NCBI RefSeq assembly: GCF_019297835.1
Contig: NZ_CP079203.1
Coordinates: 2,081,001 to 2,145,000 of the forward strand
DNA: 64,000 nucleotides
Reading direction: 5' to 3'
From: Sphingomonas sanguinis
GTDB lineage: Bacteria; Pseudomonadota; Alphaproteobacteria; Sphingomonadales; Sphingomonadaceae
The first letter of the stretch is position 1. The number at the start of each line of letters is the position of its first letter. The position numbers were made by a program, and so were the translations under genes. Of this stretch, positions 8,162-16,502 are shown in pieces. Under the pieces are notes generated by a model. It ran no database searches and had not been told where the DNA came from. It saw only the letters and a program-made list of their open reading frames with translations.

Positions 8162-8208
8162 ACGCCCCGACCTCCGCCACAGGTAGCGTTTGGCGAACGC
8201 CATCCCTT

Positions 8209-8236
8209 GGGCTTCGACTTCGCTCAGCCGGAACGG
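8209..8236. repeat. Repeat copy, inverted relative to 8080-8161
   Basis: GGGCTTCGACTTCGCTCAG followed by CCGGAACGG, the reverse complement of the same family. It forms an inverted pair with the copy at 8080-8161, between the convergent chorismate mutase and trmJ genes. Confidence 0.8.
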
Positions 8237-8255
8237 AGGTGGGGGACTTTCCCCT

Positions 8256-8987
8256 TTATCGCTGACGCGGCCGCGCCAGCGTCGACAGCACGCCGCGCAG
8301 CGTCCGCACTTCCTGGCTCGACCAGCCGGGCTTCGTCAGCAGGGTGCGCAGGGTGCGCTTGCTCGCAGGCGTCCGGTCGGGCGGGAAAAAGAAGCCCGCA
8401 TTCTCCAGCATATCCTCCAGCTGACCGATCATGCCGTCCAGTTCGCCCTGCGGCGCGACTTCGGGCAGTTCGACTTCGGGCGGCTGGGCCAGTGCGATCC
8501 CCTTCGACCATTCATAGGCGATCAGGATCACCGCCTGCGCCAGGTTCAGGCTGCCGAATTCGGGGTTGATCGGCACGGTGACGATCTTGCGCGCGATGGC
8601 CACATCGTCGGTTTCCAGCCCCGAGCGCTCCGGCCCGAACAGGAAGGCCGCGCGGCCCACAGCGTCGGCATGGATTTCGCGCGCCGCCTCTTCCGGGGTG
8701 ACGACCGGCTTGGTCACGCCGCGCTTGCGGACGGTGGTGGCATAGACCTGCGAACAGTCGGCGACCGCATCGGCGACGCTCTCATAGACCTTGGCCTGTT
8801 CCAGCACGATGTCGGCGCCCGACGCCGCCGGTCCCGCCTGCGGATTGGGCCAGCCGTCGCGCGGGGTGACGAGGCGCATCTCGACCAGCCCGAAATTCAG
8901 CATGGCACGCGCGGCCTTGCCGATATTCTCGCCAAGCTGCGGGCGGACCAGGACGATGACGGGGGGCTGGGATTGGGGCTGGGACAA
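8256..8987 (-). CDS. trmJ: tRNA (cytidine/uridine-2'-O-)-methyltransferase
   Basis: SPOUT-fold enzyme that 2'-O-methylates position 32 of tRNAs using SAM. The 243-residue protein has the SpoU motifs: VLVRPQLGENIGKAARAMLNFGL (motif 1, Asn and Arg), FLFGPERSGLETDDV (motif 2) and INPEFGSLNLAQAV (motif 3, knot). The C-terminal ~75 residues form the helical TrmJ extension. No ATG is available near the N-terminus; a TTG at 8987 preceded by GGAAG is the likeliest start. It ends the rpiB-glyA-nrdR strand and lies 3 bp after the GIY-YIG gene, whose insertion seems to have displaced its original leader. Confidence 0.9.
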   Translation of the reverse strand: MSQPQSQPPVIVLVRPQLGENIGKAARAMLNFGLVEMRLVTPRDGWPNPQAGPAASGADIVLEQAKVYESVADAVADCSQVYATTVRKRGVTKPVVTPEEAAREIHADAVGRAAFLFGPERSGLETDDVAIARKIVTVPINPEFGSLNLAQAVILIAYEWSKGIALAQPPEVELPEVAPQGELDGMIGQLEDMLENAGFFFPPDRTPASKRTLRTLLTKPGWSSQEVRTLRGVLSTLARPRQR

Positions 8988-8990
8988 AAT

Positions 8991-9311
8991 TCAATCTTCC
9001 GTTCGCCCTGAGCGAAGTCGAAGGGCACGTTCGGCGCGGGGTATCGCGGCTTCTTTTAGCGCCGTCCAGTCGGTTGCGATCAGGGCGGTCTTCTTGGCGC
9101 GAGGCCAACCCTTGATCTGGCGTTCGGCAGCGAGGGCTTCGTGGCGCGTTGGGAAGTCCTGCGACCACGCCAGTTCGATCGGGCGGCGGGTCTGGGTGTA
9201 GCAGGGGACGTCGCCGGTCTGATGCTGGGCGATGCGGTGTTCGAGGTTTTCGGTGTGGCCGGTGTAATAGCTGCCGTCGGAGCAGCGGAGGATGTAGCAA
9301 TAGAAGGCCAT
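8991..9311 (-). CDS. GIY-YIG nuclease domain protein flanked by repeats
   Basis: A 106-residue single-domain GIY-YIG protein of the UPF0213/YhbQ type. It shows YCYILRCSDGSYYTGHT (the two Tyr elements), NLEHRIAQHQ with the catalytic Arg, and EALAAERQIKGW with the metal-binding Glu. The last twelve residues (RALRLRSGRTED) are not part of the domain: they are the translation of a repeat copy at 8999-9026. Two further copies stand just upstream of its start. It lies between nrdR and trmJ in an otherwise conserved gene run. Catalytic residues are intact; the target is unknown. Confidence 0.88.
   Translation of the reverse strand: MAFYCYILRCSDGSYYTGHTENLEHRIAQHQTGDVPCYTQTRRPIELAWSQDFPTRHEALAAERQIKGWPRAKKTALIATDWTALKEAAIPRAERALRLRSGRTED
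8999..9026. repeat. Repeat copy inside the 3' end of the GIY-YIG gene
   Basis: CCGTTCGCCCTGAGCGAAG followed by TCGAAGGGC, a member of the same family as the copies at 9357 and 9414. It encodes the C-terminal tail of the nuclease gene on the opposite strand. Confidence 0.8.
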
Positions 9312-9356
9312 TCCCTGAGGCTATCGCTTCCCAGGTTGAGGGCAAGGGATTCCCTT

Positions 9357-9441
9357 GGGCTTCGACTTCGCTCAGCCTGACCGGCTGTTTGTACAATCTG
9401 CTATTCAATACCTCCGTTCAGGCTGAGCGAAGTCGAAGCCC
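9357..9441. repeat. Inverted pair of family repeats around an AT-rich spacer
   Basis: The left arm 9357-9384 (GGGCTTCGACTTCGCTCAG...) and right arm 9414-9441 (CCGTTCAGGCTGAGCGAAG...) are near-perfect inverted copies. The 29-bp spacer between them is unusually AT-rich for this genome. The pair stands between nrdR and the GIY-YIG gene. Confidence 0.88.
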
Positions 9442-9460
9442 ACGCCCGGACCTCACCAAA

Positions 9461-9928
9461 TCACTCCCCCCGAGGAGCCACTTCTTCCACCGTCCCGGCG
9501 AACGCCTCGAAATCCCTGGCCTCGCCGAACTCGCGGTACACGCTCGCGAACCGGATATACGCCACCGAGTCGAGGCCCTTCAGCCCCTCCATCACCATCT
9601 CGCCGATCCGCTTGGACGACACCTCGCCCTCGCCGCTCGTCTCTAGCTGGCGCTGGATTCCGGAGACGAGCTTCTCCACCCGCACCGGATCGATCGGCCG
9701 CTTGCGCGTCGCGATGGAAATCGAGCGGAGCAGCTTTTCCCGGTCGAACGGTTCGCGCCGGTCCTCGCTCTTCAACACGAACAGCTCGCGCAGCTGGATG
9801 CGCTCGAACGTGGTGAAGCGCGCGCCGCAGCCTTCGCACTGGCGGCGGCGGCGGATCGCCGCCCCATCTTCGGTGGGGCGGCTATCCTTTACCTGACTGT
9901 CTTCATGGCCACAAAAGGGGCAGCGCAT
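9461..9928 (-). CDS. nrdR: Transcriptional repressor of ribonucleotide reductase
   Basis: Represses nrd operons when dATP binds its ATP-cone. The 155-residue length is standard. The N-terminal zinc ribbon has the [15 protein letters not shown] and [13 protein letters not shown] pairs (Cys3, Cys6, Cys31, Cys34). The ATP-cone spans about residues 49-139, beginning [17 protein letters not shown]. Its ATG directly follows the stop of the small membrane-associated gene upstream, so it is part of the rpiB-glyA transcript. No nrdA/B gene is in the window, so its targets lie elsewhere. Confidence 0.97.
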   Translation of the reverse strand: MRCPFCGHEDSQVKDSRPTEDGAAIRRRRQCEGCGARFTTFERIQLRELFVLKSEDRREPFDREKLLRSISIATRKRPIDPVRVEKLVSGIQRQLETSGEGEVSSKRIGEMVMEGLKGLDSVAYIRFASVYREFGEARDFEAFAGTVEEVAPRGE

Positions 9929-10120
9929 TCAGATCTTCTTCTTCGCCTTGAAATAGGCGTAGCCGGCACCCGCCGCCGCGCCGAAGATCGGGCCGACGAA
10001 CGGCACCGGGATCGCGACGACGGCGCCGAGCGCGCCCCACTTCGCCATGCTCTTGCCCAGGCCCGGCGTCGACTTGATGTCGCTCTGCACCTCGGCAAAT
10101 TTCTGGTCGAACTTGGCCAT
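9929..10120 (-). CDS. Small protein with a glycine-rich hydrophobic segment
   Basis: A 63-residue protein whose first ~28 residues form an amphipathic helix (MAKFDQKFAEVQSDIKSTPG). Next comes a Gly/Ala/Pro-rich hydrophobic stretch (WGALGAVVAIPVPFVGPIFG AAAGAGYAYF, split here only for length) and a basic KAKKKI tail. The ATG at 10120 is preferred because the longer frame overlaps the glyA end. It sits between glyA and nrdR with no gap to nrdR. It resembles small glycine-zipper membrane proteins. Function unknown. Confidence 0.6.
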   Translation of the reverse strand: MAKFDQKFAEVQSDIKSTPGLGKSMAKWGALGAVVAIPVPFVGPIFGAAAGAGYAYFKAKKKI

Positions 10121-10131
10121 TTGAAACGTCC

Positions 10132-11430
<1,299 letters not shown>

Positions 11431-11447
11431 GAGGGTATCCTTGGCGT

Positions 11448-11891
11448 TCAATTCTGGGCGGGCGCAGTGGACAGCATGTCGACACGGCGCTGATGACGTC
11501 CGCCCTCGAACGGGGTGGACAGAAAGGCTTCGAGGCAGGCCTTGGCCATTTCCTCGCCGATGACGCGCGCGCCCATAGCGATGGCGTTGGCGTCGTTATG
11601 CTGACGGGCGAGCGCGGCCGACAGCGGCTCGGACACGAGCGCGCAGCGGCAGGCGGGGTTGCGGTTAGCCGCGATCGAGATACCGATGCCCGATCCGCAC
11701 AGCGCGACGCCGCGTTCGGCGCGCCCATCGGCCAGCGCTTCGCCGATCGCGCGGCCGAAATCGGGATAGTCGACGCTGGCGGTCCCGTCGGTCCCCAGGT
11801 CCAGTACCTCATGACCCTGTTCGCGCAGCCAGTCCGCCAGCACGACCTTCAACGAGACGGCGGCATGATCGGATGCGATCGCGATGCGCAT
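11448..11891 (-). CDS. rpiB: Ribose 5-phosphate isomerase B
   Basis: Interconverts ribose 5-phosphate and ribulose 5-phosphate in the pentose phosphate pathway. The 147 residues show the RpiB/LacAB signature: [11 protein letters not shown] at the N-terminus, [15 protein letters not shown], and [17 protein letters not shown] with the catalytic Cys. [15 protein letters not shown] and the C-terminal [11 protein letters not shown] follow. It is the first gene of the glyA-nrdR run, with 17 bp to the glyA start. The divergent 155-bp upstream region must hold its promoter, though no sharp match to a consensus could be named. Confidence 0.96.
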   Translation of the reverse strand: MRIAIASDHAAVSLKVVLADWLREQGHEVLDLGTDGTASVDYPDFGRAIGEALADGRAERGVALCGSGIGISIAANRNPACRCALVSEPLSAALARQHNDANAIAMGARVIGEEMAKACLEAFLSTPFEGGRHQRRVDMLSTAPAQN

Positions 11892-12046
11892 GGGACGGGC
11901 GCTCCAGGCAGATGGGGATGGAATGGGTGCGCCTTTACGCGCGTGCGGGGTGAATGGCTACCCCTTCGCGGACGGGCCGCGACACACGCTGGCGCTGGGA
12001 AACTGCGGGGGGGAACGCGCCGTCCGGTTCGGCTGTTCTGCGCGCC

Positions 12047-12493
12047 ATGAAGCGCATCCTGATCCTCGCCGCCTTATGCTCCCTGCCCGCCTGTTCGCGC
12101 GAGACGCCGGACGAGGTGAAGAACGCGGCGGCGCCGACGAACACCCCCAGCGGCGCCGCCACGGCCGGTCCGGCCGGGGACGGATCGACCTTCACCGGCC
12201 TGCCGAAGAAAAAGGCGCCCGATTATGTCGGACGCTATGTCGGGGTGGAGGGCATGTATCTGACCATCCGGCATGCCGCGACGCCGGGCCGCTATCGCCT
12301 GGAGATGCAATGGGACCTCGACCACAAGGGCGAGTTCCGGGGCGAGCAGGTCGGCGACACCATCGTCTTCGATCGCAATGGCGTGCGCGAGACGCTGCGC
12401 CCGACGAACGGCGATGCGACGGGGCTGAAATATCTGGCGGGCAAGACCGAATGCCTGACGGTGAAGCCGGGCGAAGGCTATTGCAGAAAATAG
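12047..12493 (+). CDS. Small lipoprotein, uncharacterised
   Basis: A 148-residue protein with a lipoprotein signal: MKRILILAALCSLPAC, lipobox LPAC with Cys16 as the lipidation site. An Ala/Gly/Pro/Thr-rich linker follows (to ~residue 50), then a compact domain with YVGRYVGVEGMYLTIRH, YRLEMQWDLDHKGEF and VFDRNGVRETLRPT, and two late Cys (ECLTVK, GYCRK) that may pair. It looks like a small beta-sandwich or lipocalin-like periplasmic domain, but I do not recognise the family. The ATG at 12047 is chosen because it starts the signal peptide; the longer frame upstream overlaps the divergent promoter region. Confidence 0.75.
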   Translation: MKRILILAALCSLPACSRETPDEVKNAAAPTNTPSGAATAGPAGDGSTFTGLPKKKAPDYVGRYVGVEGMYLTIRHAATPGRYRLEMQWDLDHKGEFRGEQVGDTIVFDRNGVRETLRPTNGDATGLKYLAGKTECLTVKPGEGYCRK

Positions 12494-12537
12494 GGCGCGG
12501 CTAGGCTCGCCCAGGCCGTCATGATAGGATCGCCACC

Positions 12538-13086
12538 GTGAACCAACTGGCCCGCCTCTCCCCGGACACCCGCGCCCGCTTCACCAGCGCAGAATTCCTG
12601 CACATGGTCGAAAGCGGGGCGTTCGAGGGCATGAAGGTCGAACTGATCGAGGGGGAGCTGGAACGGATGAACCCGCCAATGAACGGTCATTCCGCGGCTC
12701 AAGCCCATGTCGTCTTCTATCTTGCCCAAAAGATGGGACCAGCCCTGGTCCGTGGCGAAACGGGCCTGATGCTGAACGACTCGACCGTCGTGGCGTGCGA
12801 CGCAGCCCTGCTCCGCGCGCCCGTCGCCGAAAATCGCTTCCTCACCCCGGCGGACCTGTTGCTGGTGGTCGAGATCGCGCAGACGACGCAAGCGCGCGAT
12901 CTGGGGCTGAAGCGGATGCTCTATGCGCGCGCCGACATCCCCACTTACTGGGCGATCGACGGCACACGCCGCATCATCCATGTCCATGCCGAACCGGTGG
13001 ACGGGGAATATACCAGCGTCCGCACCGTGCGGTTCGGCGAAGCCTTGCCGGTGCCGGGGAGCGATGCGGCGATCACGCTCGACTGA
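12538..13086 (+). CDS. Uma2-family (DUF820) restriction-endonuclease-fold protein
   Basis: A 182-residue protein of the Uma2/DUF820 family, a PD-(D/E)XK nuclease fold common in cyanobacteria and scattered elsewhere. It shows the N-terminal TSAEFLHMVESG segment and KVELIEGELERMNP carrying the first acidic residue. A degraded central Asp site follows (VVACDAALLRAP where PD is usual). LLLVVEIAQTTQARDLGLKR has the E-x-[K-like] core, then YARADIPTYWAID. The start is GTG at 12538. Activity is not established for most members; here the core ExK is replaced by EIA, so catalysis is doubtful. It stands alone. Confidence 0.8.
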   Translation: MNQLARLSPDTRARFTSAEFLHMVESGAFEGMKVELIEGELERMNPPMNGHSAAQAHVVFYLAQKMGPALVRGETGLMLNDSTVVACDAALLRAPVAENRFLTPADLLLVVEIAQTTQARDLGLKRMLYARADIPTYWAIDGTRRIIHVHAEPVDGEYTSVRTVRFGEALPVPGSDAAITLD

Positions 13087-13121
13087 CGGCCCCCGGTTTT
13101 CGGATCGGCGCGACGCGTCTC

Positions 13122-13889
13122 TCAGCGCCCCTGAAAGCGCCCCGGACGCCGCTCGGTAACGGCGCGCACGCCTTCGGCGAAATCCTCGGTGCGCATCAAT
13201 ATCGCCTGTTCGGCCAGTTCATGATCGGTCGCCGCCTCGACCAGAGCGCGCAAATCCCCCCGCAACGTCCGCCGGGTCGACGCCACCGCGAGCGGCGCGG
13301 TGCCCGCGATCTCGTGCGCCAGCGCCAGCGCGGTCGCCTCCAGCATGTCCGCCGACACCAGCTGGTCGACCAGCCCCCAGCCCTCCGCCTCCTCGCCCCG
13401 GATGCGCCGCCCGGTCAGCAGCATCATTGACGCCCGCTGGCGGCCGATCACCCGCTCCAGCACCGCCGAGATGCCGAAGCCCGGATGCAGCCCGAGCTGG
13501 ACGAAATTCGCCACGAACCGCGCCTCGGGTGTCGCGATGCGGAAGTCAGCGACCAGCGCCAGCCCCAGCCCCGCGCCGACCGCCGCCCCCTGCACCGCCG
13601 CGACCACGGGCGTCGCCACCCCGAACAGCCGCGCCGCCGCCATGTAAAAGGGGCTGCGCTCGCCCGGCGGCAACGGATCGGCGACCGGGTTCGCGTTCAC
13701 CAGGTCCGCGCCCGCGCAAAATACCCGACCTTCTGATCGAAGCAGGATGGCGCGAATCGCCGGGTCCGAATCCGCAGCGTCGAACGCTTCCGCCAATTGC
13801 AAAATGGTTCCCAGTCCAAGATGATTATTTGGCGGATTCCGTAGCGTCAGGATGGCGACAGGGCCGTCATGATGGATTTCGATGGTCAT
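13122..13889 (-). CDS. Enoyl-CoA hydratase/isomerase family protein
   Basis: Crotonase-fold protein of 255 residues acting on acyl-CoA thioesters. The oxyanion-hole segments are SEGRVFCAGADL and VQGAAVGAGLGLALVADFRI; the FxxxxxxLGLHPGFG stretch and ITxxVLERVIG-like helix are typical. The classical catalytic Glu pair of crotonase cannot be assigned with confidence: the second position falls at NFVQLGLHPGFG, where Gly replaces Glu in many isomerases. Reaction specificity is therefore open. It is monocistronic, 32 bp from the convergent Uma2 gene. Confidence 0.9.
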   Translation of the reverse strand: MTIEIHHDGPVAILTLRNPPNNHLGLGTILQLAEAFDAADSDPAIRAILLRSEGRVFCAGADLVNANPVADPLPPGERSPFYMAAARLFGVATPVVAAVQGAAVGAGLGLALVADFRIATPEARFVANFVQLGLHPGFGISAVLERVIGRQRASMMLLTGRRIRGEEAEGWGLVDQLVSADMLEATALALAHEIAGTAPLAVASTRRTLRGDLRALVEAATDHELAEQAILMRTEDFAEGVRAVTERRPGRFQGR

Positions 13890-14262
13890 GCCCTCCTATT
13901 AGCCCGCCTGGAGCACCCGATGCCAGCACCATACCCGTTGCTCGAAAGACACAGCCGCAGGACTTCTTTCGCGCGCGTGCAAACAGGTGCTTGAGCCCAT
14001 CGCCCGGACCGGATTAGAGAATGGCCATGTCAGGGTGACCGGCCGAACACGGGACGGCGCCTAGGCATCGGGAGCCAAGCGCTCCGTGCCGGGAGGGGAT
14101 GCCGGGCGGCCTGGAAAACGGGCCGCCCTTTCCCCCACGCCCGACCTCACCCAAATTGCCGACGACGATCTCACGGAACCCGCCTCCGCGATGCGGATTG
14201 CTAAGGGTCTGGATTTGGCGGCGGCTGGCCGAAGGCATGGCCGCTTCTTGGGAGACATGGCG
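13890..14262. other. 373-bp gap without a recognised gene
   Basis: Region between divergent enoyl-CoA hydratase and SDR genes. It contains no supported coding frame. The only structure seen is a hairpin at 14104-14128 (arms GGGCGGCC and GGCCGCCC, loop 9 nt) followed by TTTCCCCC on the plus strand. That could end an unannotated short transcript. Confidence 0.5.
14104..14131 (+). terminator. Orphan terminator-like hairpin
   Basis: Perfect 8-bp GC stem with a TGGAAAACG-type loop followed by TTT. An outer GGGGA/TCCCC pairing can extend it. No gene ends before it on this strand, so it may belong to a small RNA or have no function. Confidence 0.35.
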
Positions 14263-15042
14263 ATGCCCGACACCATCCTGATTACCGGCGCCTCGGCCGG
14301 CCTGGGCGCGGATTTCGCGCGGGCGCTGGCGAAGAAACCCGTGACGCTGGTGCTGACCGCCAGGCGGACCGACCGGCTGGCAGCGCTGGCGCAAGAACTG
14401 GGCGCGCGGCCGGATGTCGAGGTGCATGTCGTTTCCGCCGATCTGGGACGGCCCGAAGGGGTGAAGGCGCTGCTCGACGGGATCGCCGACCGGGGACTGG
14501 TGGTGGATACGCTCATCAACAATGCCGGGTTCGGCGCGCTGGGCGACTTTGCCGACAGCGATCTGGCGACGCAGATGGGGATGATCGATCTCAACGTCCG
14601 GGCCTTGGTGACGCTGACCCATGCCGTCCTGCCGCCTATGCTGGCGCGCGGGCGGGGGCGCGTGCTGAACGTCGCGTCGACCGCCGCCTTTCAGCCGGGG
14701 CCGTATATGGCGGTCTATTATGCCAGCAAGGCGTTCGTGCTGCACTTTTCGGAGGCGCTGCACGAAGAGGTACGCGCACGCGGCGTGACGGTGACCGCGC
14801 TGTGTCCGGGGCCGACGAAGACCGAGTTCGCCGATGTCGCGGGCATGGCCGAAACGCCGCTGTTCGAGCGCTTCGCTTCTGGGTCGGAACAGGTGGTGCG
14901 CGATGGCCTCGCCGCGCTGGAGCGGGGGGACGCGGTGATGGTGTCGGGGCTGCTCAACCGGCTGACCGCCGCCAGCACGCGGGTCGCGCCGCGCGGAGTG
15001 CTACGGCGGGCGGTCGCCAAATTGCAGGGTGGGCGGAGGTGA
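14263..15042 (+). CDS. Short-chain dehydrogenase/reductase
   Basis: Classical SDR of 259 residues, NAD(P)-dependent. The cofactor motif is TGASAGLG (residues ~7-14), NNAGFG is the central stabilising motif, NVASTAAF has the catalytic Ser, and YYASKAF the catalytic Tyr and Lys. Arg at TARRTDR suggests NADP preference. It matches the DltE/YqjQ-like group that has VLHFSEALHEEVRARGVTVT. The ATG at 14263 is selected because GGGAG lies eight bases before it; an ATG six bases upstream has poorer spacing. Substrate unknown. Confidence 0.9.
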   Translation: MPDTILITGASAGLGADFARALAKKPVTLVLTARRTDRLAALAQELGARPDVEVHVVSADLGRPEGVKALLDGIADRGLVVDTLINNAGFGALGDFADSDLATQMGMIDLNVRALVTLTHAVLPPMLARGRGRVLNVASTAAFQPGPYMAVYYASKAFVLHFSEALHEEVRARGVTVTALCPGPTKTEFADVAGMAETPLFERFASGSEQVVRDGLAALERGDAVMVSGLLNRLTAASTRVAPRGVLRRAVAKLQGGRR

Positions 15043-15173
15043 TTTTTGGTCCGCGCAGAGATGTTTAGACGAGCCTGACCGGCACCCTCCTATCAACCCG
15101 CAGACAAAGCCGCGCTGATGACAGGGAAGGCCGCCTTCGGCTGGGCAATCTCCCTCTGCGCCTCCGCGCGAAC

Positions 15174-16067
15174 CTATTCCGCCGTCACCGGCGTCCGGCT
15201 CCCCCGTACGCTATCGAAGGCGTAAAGCGCACACCCCGTCCAGATCAGCGCAAAGGTGACGATGTGCACCGGCTTCAACGGCTCGCCGAACAGCAGCACG
15301 GCCTGCGCGAATTGCAGGGTCGGGGACATATATTGCAGCAGCCCGAGCGTGGCGTAGCGCATCCGCCGTGCCGCCGCCGCGAACATCAATAGCGGCGCCG
15401 CCGTCACCGCGCCCGCCAGGATCAGCAGCATGTCGAGATGCCGATCCACCCCGAACGCCGCCGTCCCGTGGCCGCTCGCCTGGAACAGCACGAACAGCGC
15501 AGGCGCGGCGAGCAGCAGCGTCTCGACCGTCAGCCCGCCCAGTGCATCGATCGCCGCGATCTTGCGCACGAAGCCGTAGAAACCGAAGGAAAGCGCCAGC
15601 GCGAGCGAGATGCCGATCGCGCCGCCGCCATGGATCGCCAGCACCGCCACGCCCATTGCGGCGACGCCGACCGCAATCGCCTGCCCCCGCCGGATCCGTT
15701 CGCCAAGCAGGGTGACGCCCAGCACGACATTGACCAGCGGGTTGATGAAATAGCCCAGGCTGGCTTCGAGCACATGGTTGTTCTGGACCGACCAGATATA
15801 GATCAGCCAGTTGACCGCGATGAGCGCCGCGCTGGCGCAGAGCAGCAACAGGGTACGCCCCCGCGCCGCCGCGATGATCGCCTTGCCCCGCCGCGCGACC
15901 TGCACGACGATCGCCAGCAACAGCAGCGACCACAGGATGCGATGCGCCAGCACCTGAAGCGCGGGCACACCCTTCAACAGCTTGAGATAGAGGGGCAATA
16001 TACCCCAGCTGATATAGGCGCCGATGCCCAGCAACAGGCCGGTGCGCGCATTATGATCGGTCGTCAT
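15174..16067 (-). CDS. rarD: EamA-family transporter RarD
   Basis: Inner-membrane protein of 297 residues with ten predicted helices in two five-helix halves. The N-terminus (GLLLGIGAYISWGILPLYLK) and the region AHRILWSLLLL and NWLIYIWSVQNNHVLEASLGYFINPL are diagnostic of RarD rather than other drug/metabolite transporters. RarD is annotated as a permease linked to chloramphenicol sensitivity, but its substrate is not known. The gene stands alone, convergent with the SDR gene. Confidence 0.93.
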   Translation of the reverse strand: MTTDHNARTGLLLGIGAYISWGILPLYLKLLKGVPALQVLAHRILWSLLLLAIVVQVARRGKAIIAAARGRTLLLLCASAALIAVNWLIYIWSVQNNHVLEASLGYFINPLVNVVLGVTLLGERIRRGQAIAVGVAAMGVAVLAIHGGGAIGISLALALSFGFYGFVRKIAAIDALGGLTVETLLLAAPALFVLFQASGHGTAAFGVDRHLDMLLILAGAVTAAPLLMFAAAARRMRYATLGLLQYMSPTLQFAQAVLLFGEPLKPVHIVTFALIWTGCALYAFDSVRGSRTPVTAE

Positions 16068-16111
16068 GCCGCCCCCTGTTCACGCTTGGGGGGCGGATGG
16101 CAAGCCGGGCG

Positions 16112-16342
16112 TTACCCCGCGACCATGCCCTTCACCTTCACCGCGCCGCCCAGATTGACGACTCGGCCGGATACCATGCCGGTGATCCGCACGGTCGCGC
16201 CGCGCTCGACGATGACGTCGCCGGCCACCATGCCCTTGATCGTGGCGTGCACGCCCGAGGCGACGATGACGTCACCGCCGACCATCCCGCGCACCGTCCC
16301 GTCCGACGTCATTTCCAGCGATCCCGCCGTCATTCCGCGCAT
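16112..16342 (-). CDS. Tiny beta-solenoid-like repeat protein
   Basis: A 76-residue protein built almost entirely of an ~18-residue repeat with the core GMV-x-GDVIV-x-x-G: RGMVGGDVIV, KGMVAGDVIV, TGMVSGRVVN and KGMVAG (residues ~20-76). The ATG at 16342 has an AGGAGGAT ribosome site just upstream, supporting expression. The pattern resembles the right-handed beta-helix coil of bactofilins in miniature, with about four coils. There is no signal peptide or membrane segment. The family was not recognised, and an assembly-forming role is inference only. Flanked by an inverted repeat pair upstream. Confidence 0.7.
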   Translation of the reverse strand: MRGMTAGSLEMTSDGTVRGMVGGDVIVASGVHATIKGMVAGDVIVERGATVRITGMVSGRVVNLGGAVKVKGMVAG

Positions 16343-16398
16343 GGCATCCTCCTGTCTCGAGGATAGGACGCGCGCCCGGCGGATAGGTTCACGCATGG

Positions 16399-16473
16399 CC
16401 TTCGACTTCGCTCAGGCTGAACGGATGTTGGGAAAAAACACCAACGCCGTTCACGCTGAGCGAAGTCGAAGCG
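16399..16473. repeat. Inverted pair of family repeats
   Basis: Arms 16399-16424 (CCTTCGACTTCGCTCAG...) and 16447-16473 (CCGTTCACGCTGAGCGAAG...) with an AT-rich spacer containing six A. Same family and same inverted layout as 9357-9441. It lies between bkdB and the solenoid-like gene. Confidence 0.85.
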
Positions 16474-16502
16474 CACGCCCCGCCTTCGCCCAGCGCGCAA
16501 CC

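Noticed and set aside
8080..9441. CRISPR array
   Set aside because: The repeats are few, inverted, and irregularly spaced, with genes between them; no cas gene is present.
13890..14262. tRNA or signal-recognition-particle RNA in the gap
   Set aside because: No cloverleaf or conserved SRP loop sequence could be found by eye.
15049..15172. Inverted similarity CCGCGCAGAG with CTCTGCGCCTCCGCGCG after the SDR gene
   Set aside because: The arms match only with indels and are too short to call a repeat family from two copies.
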